From: DUZB01 sp964407525
GTDB lineage: Bacteria > Desulfobacterota > DSM-4660 > Desulfatiglandales > Desulfatiglandaceae
NCBI GenBank assembly: GCA_964407525.1
Contig: CAYOWC010000167.1
Span: forward strand, 1-10,542
Direction of reading: 5' to 3'
Length of the DNA: 10,542 nucleotides
Shown here: positions 1-5,406 of the stretch, piece by piece
Position numbering within the stretch: position 1 is the stretch's first letter
Layout: each line of letters starts with the position of its first letter
Position numbers and translations under genes: made by a program
The notes under the pieces: model-generated
Database searches by the model: none
The model's input: only the letters and a program-made list of their open reading frames with translations
Told to the model about the DNA's origin: nothing

Positions 1-51
1 AGAACAAATAAAAAGGCTAAAGCTTGCCCAATTAACAACCACAAAACTTCC

Positions 52-80
52 TCCGAGCCATCAGTGTAATCCGTGGTCAA
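52..80 (+). repeat. Three-unit 9-bp-period repeat before pglX (copy A1)
   Basis: Three consecutive 9-base units of the general form ATYCGTGNN (degenerate here) end in CCGTGGTCAA. The copy matches 5335-5363 at 25 of 29 positions by eye. It ends six bases before the pglX ATG and occupies the place where a ribosome-binding site would be expected; no strong Shine-Dalgarno sequence is seen in this gap. It belongs to the same family as the copies at 2207, 2862, 2909, 3031, 5335 and 5373. Confidence 0.75.
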
Positions 81-85
81 AAAAT

Positions 86-2860
86 ATGAATCGAGATAAG
101 CTCAAAGCATACGCACCCAGAGCACGTCGTGATTTCATCAAGGCAGTTACCGATCGTGCGTACTTTTATGGGCTGACGAAAGAGAAGATAGAGCCAGTTA
201 CGGTGCAGGGCGATGTGGTCATTATCGGAGGGAAACCGTTTCCGAGGGATGTGGCGGAAAAGCGGAGGCTGTTGGATGAACAGATCATGCGGGAAGGGTT
301 CGAGCAGGTCATGGAGGCCAGGGCCTATACGTGGTTCAACCGTTTTGTGGCGGTACGGTTTATGGAGGTTCATGGGTATCTAGAACATGGGTATCGGGTT
401 TTGTCTACCACCCCGGTTGAACACCCTGAAAGGGAACCCGGTTCAACGGGGCAGGCGAACCACACTAATAATAGGAAAACTGCTTCTGGGGTTCCGGAAA
501 TTGTGGCGTATGCGGAGCATGTGGATTTGCCGGGGCTGGATCGGGAGAAGGTTGTCGAATTGAAGTTAGCCGGTAACAGGGATGAAGAGCTTTACCGGAT
601 GCTCCTGATTGCCCAGTGCAATGCCCTTCATAAGGCCATGCCGTTTCTGTTTGAGCGAATTGGGGATGCCACGGAACTTCTTTTGCCTGAAAATCTGCTG
701 CATTCCAATTCACCAGTCCGGAACCTGGTGAGCGAGATCCCGGAAGACGACTGGCAACAGATCGAAATCATCGGCTGGCTCTACCAGTTTTACATCTCGG
801 AGAAGAAAGACCAGGTCATTGGCAAGGTGGTGAAGTCCGAAGACATTCCGGCGGCGACCCAGCTATTCACGCCCAACTGGATCGTGAAATACATGGTCCA
901 GAACTCGCTGGGCGCACAGTGGCTGGCGACCTATCCCAATTCGCCGCTCAAAGAGCAGATGGAGTACTACATCGAGCCCGCCGAGCAGACCGACGAAGTT
1001 AGGGCACAGCTCGAAGCTATTACACCCAGCACGCTCGACCCCGAGAAACTGACCCTCATCGATCCGGCATGTGGTTCCGGGCACATCCTGGTGGAGGCCT
1101 ATGAACTCTTCAAGGCCATCTACCTGGAGCGTGGCTACCGTCAGCGGGATGTGGCGCAGCTGATCCTTGAGAAGAACCTCTTCGGCCTCGATATTGATGG
1201 ACGCGCGGCGCAACTGACGGGCTTTGCGCTGGTGATGAAGGGGCGGGCGGATGACCGGCGGCTGTTTGAGCGGGAGATGAAGCTCAATGTGATGGCGCTG
1301 GTGGACAGTGCGGGGTTTGATGCGGAGCGCTTGGCGAAGGGTGTTCATCTGGAGGATTACGGGCTGAAGCCGGGGGACATCAAAGAGCTGAAGAGACTGT
1401 TTGAGCATGCTACGACGCTTGGCTCGCTGATTCAGGTGTCCGAGGGACTGGCTGCGAAGCTGTCGACGTTGAAGCAGCTGAGCGAGACGATCAGCCATGA
1501 CCTCTTCGTGTCGGATGCGCTCAAGCGTTTGGGGTCGTTGGTACAGCAGACCGAGCTTTTGGCAGCGCAGTACGATGCAGTGGTGGCTAATCCTCCGTAC
1601 ATGGGGAGCAAGTACTACTGTGTCGCGCTGAAGAACTTCGTGAATAGCGTCTACCATGCCGGAAAGGCAGATACCTATGGTGCCTTCACGCTGAGAAACA
1701 TCCAGTTCGCAAAAGAAAATGGCCATATCGGAATGATCACAATTCCGAACTGGATGTTCCTCGCCTCGTTTGAGCAACTAAGGAACACGATTTTTCGAAA
1801 CGCGCCAATTACGAGTCTTGTCCACAATGGCCGAGGTGTATGGGGGGCAGACTTCGGCAGTTGCTCGTACGTCTTGCGCCGGTCAACTCTCGAAGAGGAG
1901 AACAACCGCCTCTTCATAGACGCCTACGGTCTACAGGACGAGCTCACCCCCGACGTCCCCGTTGAGCAGATCACCCTCACGGTGAACTCCGCCTACCGCT
2001 ATGGCGGCAAGCTCACTGAAGAGGAGCAGTGGACTCGCTTCCGTCAAGACACCATGGCGGAGGTTGTCTCCTACGCCATCGGCTGTATGATGGGCCGTTG
2101 CAGCCTGGACACGCCGGGCCTCATCTACGCCCACAGTGGAAACAACCAGTTCAGGGAAATCTACCACGAAAAACACAACCATCCCCTCGCACTCTCCCGG
2201 GAAAATCATTCGTGTAATTCGTGTTATTCGTGGTCCACCTTCCCTCCGGATGCGGACGGCATCGTCCCACTCACCGACACAGACTGGTTTCACGATGATG
2301 CCGCCCACCGCCTCATCGAATTCATTTCCGTAGCCTGGCCAAAGGAACACCTCGAAGAAAACCTCAAATTCGTTTCTGAAAGCCTTTCACCCAAACGGGG
2401 AGAATCCCCTCGCGAAACCATTCGCCGCCACATCTCCACCGGTTTTTTCAAACACCACCTGAAGACATACAAGAAACGCCCCATCTACTGGCTTTTCTCC
2501 AGCGGCAAGCTCCGGGCCTTCCAATGCCTGGTCTATCTTCACCGGTACAACGAAGGGATGTTATCACGCATGCGGACCGAATATGTAATCCCGTTACAGG
2601 GGAAGATCTCCGCCCGGATCGAGCAATTATCAGGGGACATCAACGCTGCTACCTCCACGGCCCACAGCAAGAAAATGGAAAGGGAACGGGGGAAGCTCGT
2701 TAAACAGCAGGCGGAACTCCAGGGATTTGATGAAAAACTGCGTCACTACGCCGACCAGCGGATCAGCCTTGATCTGGATGACGGGGTGAAGGTAAACTAT
2801 GGGAAATTCGGGGATCTGTTGGCGGAGGTAAAGGCGGTCACCGGGAAAAAGAAAAAATGA
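86..2860 (+). CDS. pglX: BREX-1 adenine-specific DNA methyltransferase PglX
   Basis: PglX is the methyltransferase of BREX type 1; in studied systems it marks host DNA at an adenine in a non-palindromic site and is also needed for phage exclusion. Seen here: an N-terminal region typical of the family, S-adenosylmethionine motif I DPACGSGH at residues 326-333, motif IV NPPY at 502-505 (gamma-type N6-adenine class), a target-recognition and C-terminal half, and the ending DDGVKVNYGKFGDLL. At 924 residues it is shorter than the roughly 1,200-residue PglX of enterobacteria, yet both ends look complete. The ATG at 86 is chosen because the protein then opens with the usual MNRDKLKAYAPRAR-type start; the frame is open to the window edge, but has no earlier ATG. 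Two stretches, about residues 109-135 and 696-716, read as non-family insertions containing repeat DNA (see findings). Whether the enzyme stays active with them is unknown. Confidence 0.93.
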   Translation: MNRDKLKAYAPRARRDFIKAVTDRAYFYGLTKEKIEPVTVQGDVVIIGGKPFPRDVAEKRRLLDEQIMREGFEQVMEARAYTWFNRFVAVRFMEVHGYLEHGYRVLSTTPVEHPEREPGSTGQANHTNNRKTASGVPEIVAYAEHVDLPGLDREKVVELKLAGNRDEELYRMLLIAQCNALHKAMPFLFERIGDATELLLPENLLHSNSPVRNLVSEIPEDDWQQIEIIGWLYQFYISEKKDQVIGKVVKSEDIPAATQLFTPNWIVKYMVQNSLGAQWLATYPNSPLKEQMEYYIEPAEQTDEVRAQLEAITPSTLDPEKLTLIDPACGSGHILVEAYELFKAIYLERGYRQRDVAQLILEKNLFGLDIDGRAAQLTGFALVMKGRADDRRLFEREMKLNVMALVDSAGFDAERLAKGVHLEDYGLKPGDIKELKRLFEHATTLGSLIQVSEGLAAKLSTLKQLSETISHDLFVSDALKRLGSLVQQTELLAAQYDAVVANPPYMGSKYYCVALKNFVNSVYHAGKADTYGAFTLRNIQFAKENGHIGMITIPNWMFLASFEQLRNTIFRNAPITSLVHNGRGVWGADFGSCSYVLRRSTLEEENNRLFIDAYGLQDELTPDVPVEQITLTVNSAYRYGGKLTEEEQWTRFRQDTMAEVVSYAIGCMMGRCSLDTPGLIYAHSGNNQFREIYHEKHNHPLALSRENHSCNSCYSWSTFPPDADGIVPLTDTDWFHDDAAHRLIEFISVAWPKEHLEENLKFVSESLSPKRGESPRETIRRHISTGFFKHHLKTYKKRPIYWLFSSGKLRAFQCLVYLHRYNEGMLSRMRTEYVIPLQGKISARIEQLSGDINAATSTAHSKKMERERGKLVKQQAELQGFDEKLRHYADQRISLDLDDGVKVNYGKFGDLLAEVKAVTGKKKK
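411..451. repeat. Inverted repeat inside pglX
   Basis: Left arm 411-422 (CCCCGGTTGAAC) pairs with right arm 441-451 (GTTCAACGGGG) with one unpaired base, and an inner CCCT/AGGG pair (424-427, 431-434) extends the hairpin. CCCGGTT(G/C)AAC also occurs as a near-direct repeat (412-422, 437-447). The hairpin lies in the part of PglX that looks like extra sequence between the GYRVLS segment and the PEIVAYAEHVDLPGL segment, so it may be a small repeat element captured in frame. Confidence 0.6.
2163..2234 (+). repeat. Small inverted-repeat element within the pglX coding sequence
   Basis: A + copy of the 9-bp-period repeat lies at 2207-2234 and matches the copy at 3031-3058 at 25 of 28 positions. 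Its last 14 bases (2221-2234) are the reverse complement of 2163-2176 (ACCACGAAAAACAC) with one mismatch, so the two arms enclose 44 bases. It is read in frame and gives PglX residues 694-717, including the low-complexity stretch SCNSCYSW. A 9-base period keeps the reading frame. The segment separates the conserved GNNQFREIYHE and STFPPDADGIVPL stretches. Confidence 0.7.
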
Positions 2861-2861
2861 T

Positions 2862-2888
2862 CCGCAGATTACACAGATTGCACGGATT
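2862..2888 (-). repeat. 9-bp-period repeat, minus orientation
   Basis: On the minus strand this reads as three 9-base units AATCCGTGC, AATCTGTGT, AATCTGCGG. It begins one base after the pglX stop codon. The units are more diverged (TCTGTG/TCCGTG) than those of the copies at 3031 and 5373, so it is probably an older or different subfamily member. Confidence 0.65.
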
Positions 2889-2908
2889 GTAAGAAAAGAA
2901 AAACAGCA

Positions 2909-2936
2909 ACCACAAATTACACGAATTATACGAATA
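2909..2936 (-). repeat. 9-bp-period repeat, minus orientation, left arm of inverted pair
   Basis: On the minus strand this reads as three units of the ATTCGTGNN type ending in TTTGTGGT. It pairs with the plus copy at 3031-3058 at 22 of 28 positions. Confidence 0.7.
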
Positions 2937-3030
2937 AGTAAAAGAAAGGGGCCAGGGTGAGGTTTGATGTGGGAAAAGCGGCTGACGTTACTATGAAGAA
3001 CTGCTATCGGCGTCTTCAAAACAATAAAAC

Positions 3031-3058
3031 CATTCGTGCTATTCGTGTGATTCGTGGT
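3031..3058 (+). repeat. 9-bp-period repeat, plus orientation, right arm of inverted pair and left direct repeat of cassette
   Basis: Three units ATTCGTGCT, ATTCGTGTG, ATTCGTGGT preceded by C. All 28 bases are identical to 5373-5400, which lies beyond the three-gene insert, so the two copies form a perfect direct repeat 2,342 bases apart. A GTG inside it (3054) is in frame with the following gene, but is not preferred as its start. Confidence 0.85.
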
Positions 3059-3092
3059 TAAAAATAGGAAGTGCAGCAAGGCGGGAACGCAA

Positions 3093-4508
3093 ATGACAGT
3101 CAAAATTAAGCAAATTCTCACCAGCCCGGAAGGTAAGACACTGGAGTTCAAGCGGGATCTGTCATCACCCCGGCCGATGCTCAAAACATTGCTTGCCTTT
3201 GCTAATACGGCGGGCGGCCGTTTGATTGTCGGTGTGGATGATGACCAGCGGGTCGTTGGTGTTGCGGATCCGCTGGATGAGGAAGAGCGGATATGCAGCC
3301 TCATTGCCGATTCCATTGCCCCACGTCTCGTGCCGAACGTGGAATTGATGACGGTGGAAGGCAAGACTGTGCTTGTGGTTGAGGTCTTTCTCAGCGGCTT
3401 GCGCCCCCATTACTTGAAGGCAAAAGGACTTGAAAACGGGGTTTATGTCAGGTTAGGTTCAAGCAATCGGCAGGCAGACCGGGAGTTGATTGCTGAATTG
3501 CGCCGTACGGCTGAAGGGATTGCTTTTGACGAACTTCCCATGCCTGAGTTATCCACCAATGACCTGGGTCTGGCGTCAATGAAGTCGCTGTTTCGTGGGG
3601 ACCGAAAACTGGGCGAAGAGGAACTGATCACCTTGAAACTGCTCACCCATGAACAAGGACGGCTTGTGCCCACCAGGGGCGCGGTATTGTTGTTCGGAAA
3701 AGATCGAATCCGTTATTTTCCCGATGCCTGGATCCAGTGCGGGCGATTTGTGGGACAGGATAAGGCCGAAATTTTTGACCATATTGAACTGCACGACCAT
3801 CTGCCCCAGGCCGTGGAAAGTATCCTGCTGTTTCTCAAAAAACACGCCATGCGCGGTGCCGATTTTTCAGAAATCCGGCGCAAAGATGTCTGGAGTATTC
3901 CCCTTGGCATTTTGCGTGAGGTAGTGATCAATGCCCTGGTTCACGCCGACTATTCCCAACGCGGCGCTCCCACCCGCATCGCTTTCTTCGATGATCGTAT
4001 CGAGATTGAAAATCCCGGCATTCTTCTTCCCGGCATGACCATCGAAGACATGAAACAGGGGGTTTCCAGAATCCGCAATTCTGTTATTGCGCGCGTGTTT
4101 CGGGAATTGGGTCTCATAGAACAATGGGGCAGCGGTGTCCGTCGTGTTTTCAAGGAGGCCGAAGAACTTGGTTTGCCGGAGTTGCAAATCGTGGAAATTG
4201 GTATGAGAATGCGTTTTATTGTGTCATTAACAAAGAAAATCACGGTTCAAGCCAAAACCGGACAAGTCGAGGCACAAGTCGAGGCACAAGTCGATCTTGA
4301 TATCCTTTCAGTCTGCGCTGAACATCCACGCTCCTCTTCAGAAATTGCAGCAGCGCTTGGGCACAAGAAATTGAGTGGTAACCTGCGGAAAGCCTTACCC
4401 CGACTCAAAGAAGCCGGCTTGCTGGAATACACCATCCCAGCCAAACCCAACAGCCGTTTGCAAAAATACCGCCTGACCTCGATGGGTAAAGCCGTATTAA
4501 AGAAGTGA
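3093..4508 (+). CDS. AlbA_2 (Schlafen-like) / GHKL ATPase-like protein with C-terminal winged helix
   Basis: This is a 471-residue member of the family often labelled putative ATP-dependent DNA helicase RecG-like or ATP-binding protein with AlbA_2 domain. Domains by eye: AlbA_2 domain (about residues 8-130; LEFKRDL then LLAFANTAGGRLIVGVDD), a middle linker region, a GHKL-type ATPase-like segment (about 265-375; REVVINALVHADYSQRG with the expected Asn at 280, then IENPG and GSGVRRVF), and a winged-helix-like tail (about 405-471). An EAQV-repeat linker joins the last two. Despite the RecG name, no helicase motor is seen. Relatives act as transcriptional regulators, nucleic-acid-binding proteins or defence components; its role here is unknown. 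The ATG at 3093 is chosen over the GTG at 3054, because the GTG lies within a repeat and the 13 extra residues look unlike the family. It is followed 13 bases later by the zeta-like gene, so the two are probably co-transcribed. Confidence 0.85.
   Translation: MTVKIKQILTSPEGKTLEFKRDLSSPRPMLKTLLAFANTAGGRLIVGVDDDQRVVGVADPLDEEERICSLIADSIAPRLVPNVELMTVEGKTVLVVEVFLSGLRPHYLKAKGLENGVYVRLGSSNRQADRELIAELRRTAEGIAFDELPMPELSTNDLGLASMKSLFRGDRKLGEEELITLKLLTHEQGRLVPTRGAVLLFGKDRIRYFPDAWIQCGRFVGQDKAEIFDHIELHDHLPQAVESILLFLKKHAMRGADFSEIRRKDVWSIPLGILREVVINALVHADYSQRGAPTRIAFFDDRIEIENPGILLPGMTIEDMKQGVSRIRNSVIARVFRELGLIEQWGSGVRRVFKEAEELGLPELQIVEIGMRMRFIVSLTKKITVQAKTGQVEAQVEAQVDLDILSVCAEHPRSSSEIAAALGHKKLSGNLRKALPRLKEAGLLEYTIPAKPNSRLQKYRLTSMGKAVLKK
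4262..4294 (+). repeat. 12-bp tandem repeat in the AlbA_2 gene
   Basis: The unit ACAAGTCGAGGC occurs 2.75 times in a row and encodes the linker VEAQVEAQV between the GHKL-like part and the winged helix. The unit is a multiple of three, so copy-number change would alter linker length without a frameshift. Similar Glu-Ala-Gln-Val linkers are common in this protein family. Confidence 0.85.
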
Positions 4509-4510
4509 AA

Positions 4511-4516
4511 AGAGGG
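4511..4516 (+). promoter_or_regulatory. Ribosome-binding site of the zeta-toxin-like gene
   Basis: AGAGGG lies five bases before the ATG at 4522. This spacing favours that ATG over the overlapping in-frame TTG at 4519. Confidence 0.6.
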
Positions 4517-4521
4517 TATTG

Positions 4522-5115
4522 ATGGATCGTGATGCTGTTCAACTCCCCACTGTTTATGTGATTGCCGGACCGAACGGGGCCGGAAAAACTACGTTTGCTA
4601 ACGAATTTCTACCGGACTTTGTGCACTGCCGTCAATTCCTGAACGCCGACCTGATTGCCGCAGGACTGTCGCCATTTGCTCCGGAGACACAGAATGTGAG
4701 AGCAGGACGTTTGCTTCTGACCAGGATCAAGGAACTTACCGCGGCGAGAGAAAACTTTGGGTTTGAAACCACGCTGTCCGGCCGCGGGTATATCCGCCAT
4801 CTCGATGAACTGAGAAGAAATGGATATCGGATTGTGCTTTTTTTTCTCCGGCTCCCGAGTGCGGACATGGCCGTCGCTCGCGTAAAAGCACGAGTCCGAG
4901 AAGGCGGGCATAATGTTCCCGAACCTGTTATCAGAAGGCGCTATAAGTCCGGCCTTAGGAATTCATTCTCTCTGTATAGGCCTCTTGCCGACATTTGGTG
5001 TATTTACGATGCCTCTTATCTCCCGCCCAAAATAGTGGCACATGAAGAAATGGGGAAAACCGAGGTGTTTGAAACCGGGATCTTTGAAAACATTCTTCAA
5101 GAAATGAGGAAATAA
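4522..5115 (+). CDS. Zeta-toxin-like P-loop kinase
   Basis: A 197-residue protein of the zeta toxin/AAA_33-like P-loop family. Walker A is GPNGAGKTT (residues 16-24), followed by the zeta-type NADLIAAGLSP (41-51), FETTLSGR (81-88) and GGHNVPE (128-134) with an RRRY stretch just after. Classical zeta/PezT toxins phosphorylate UDP-N-acetylglucosamine and block cell-wall synthesis; this shorter chromosomal branch has the fold, but its substrate is not established, so kinase activity on a small molecule is an inference. It acts in the cytoplasm; no signal peptide is seen. The gene is 13 bases after the AlbA_2 gene and 4 bases before a 67-residue gene that could be its antitoxin. Its placement inside a BREX locus suggests a back-up growth-arrest role or a passenger toxin-antitoxin pair. 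Confidence 0.85.
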   Translation: MDRDAVQLPTVYVIAGPNGAGKTTFANEFLPDFVHCRQFLNADLIAAGLSPFAPETQNVRAGRLLLTRIKELTAARENFGFETTLSGRGYIRHLDELRRNGYRIVLFFLRLPSADMAVARVKARVREGGHNVPEPVIRRRYKSGLRNSFSLYRPLADIWCIYDASYLPPKIVAHEEMGKTEVFETGIFENILQEMRK

Positions 5116-5119
5116 GAAC

Positions 5120-5323
5120 ATGGATGTGAATAGGGAAGTTGAAAACACATTAGCATGGAAAGCAGATGCGGCCTTTCTGCAGGCCGCGTATAAAGTCATC
5201 CAGCGGGCCAAACAGGCGGGATCTCTCGTGGTTATTTGGGAAGACGATCAAATAAAGGAAGTCCCTCCGGAGGAGCTGGAATCACGGATTGCCGCCCAAT
5301 GGCCCCCCGAAGCGAGGGCCTAA
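5120..5323 (+). CDS. Small protein, candidate antitoxin or partner of the zeta-like kinase
   Basis: A 67-residue soluble protein; I do not recognise a named family. It opens with MDVNREVENTLAWKADAAF, has a predicted helix-rich first half (KADAAFLQAAYKVIQRAKQA), a hydrophobic strand SLVVIWEDDQ and an acidic, proline-containing tail (KEVPPEELE). No DNA-binding motif is evident. It starts four bases after the zeta-like stop, with GAGGA (5106-5110) nine bases upstream, so it is translationally linked to that gene. Small partners encoded directly next to zeta-type kinases are often antitoxins, although the classical epsilon and PezA antitoxins precede the toxin and look different. The antitoxin role is inferred from position only. 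Confidence 0.7.
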   Translation: MDVNREVENTLAWKADAAFLQAAYKVIQRAKQAGSLVVIWEDDQIKEVPPEELESRIAAQWPPEARA

Positions 5324-5334
5324 ACCATCTCTTA

Positions 5335-5363
5335 TCCGTGCCATCGGCGTCATCCGTGGTCAA
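5335..5363 (+). repeat. 9-bp-period repeat (copy A2) before pglZ
   Basis: Units ATCCGTGCC, ATCGGCGTC, ATCCGTGGT followed by CAA. It matches the copy in front of pglX (52-80) at 25 of 29 positions, the TCAA end included. It begins 11 bases after the stop of the small gene and is followed by a run of seven T residues (5364-5370). Confidence 0.75.
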
Positions 5364-5372
5364 TTTTTTTCA

Positions 5373-5400
5373 CATTCGTGCTATTCGTGTGATTCGTGGT
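5373..5400 (+). repeat. 9-bp-period repeat directly before pglZ, right direct repeat of cassette
   Basis: The 28 bases are identical to 3031-3058. The copy is followed by A residues that run straight into the pglZ ATG at 5407. There is no separate Shine-Dalgarno sequence between repeat and start codon. Confidence 0.85.
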
Positions 5401-5406
5401 AAAAAA

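Larger units (their letters stand above)
2861..3092. other. Repeat-rich intergenic region between pglX and the AlbA_2 gene
   Basis: No convincing gene is seen on either strand. The stretch holds two minus-oriented repeat copies (2862-2888 and 2909-2936) and one plus-oriented copy (3031-3058). The second and third form an imperfect inverted pair (22 of 28 positions) around 94 bases of unremarkable sequence, for an overall element-like span of 2909-3058. I see no clear terminator for pglX and no promoter close to consensus for the next gene. Confidence 0.6.

Noticed and set aside
863..1777. Long minus-strand open frame (304 codons) opposite pglX
   Set aside because: It lies wholly opposite conserved PglX motifs and its translation is rich in Arg/His/Leu with no recognisable domain; it is a shadow of pglX codon use.
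2940..3030. Promoter for the AlbA_2 gene (TTGATG and TACTAT)
   Set aside because: The boxes are poor and the spacing is about 19 bases; not strong enough to call.
3054..3092. GTG start giving 13 more residues on the AlbA_2 protein
   Set aside because: The GTG is the last part of a repeat copy and the extra residues do not resemble the family; the ATG at 3093 fits better.
2630..3364. Minus-strand open frame spanning the pglX end, the spacer and the AlbA_2 start
   Set aside because: It runs through repeat DNA on the minus strand (giving IRIIRVICG-type runs) and through two real genes; no domain is visible.
5335..5400. CRISPR-like array
   Set aside because: Two adjacent 28-base repeats are present, but they are of different subtypes, each is an internal 9-bp tandem, the gap is only nine bases, and no cas gene is near.
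5236..5406. 57-codon N-terminal extension of PglZ
   Set aside because: It overlaps the small gene in another frame and translates repeat DNA; the family-like start is the ATG at 5407.
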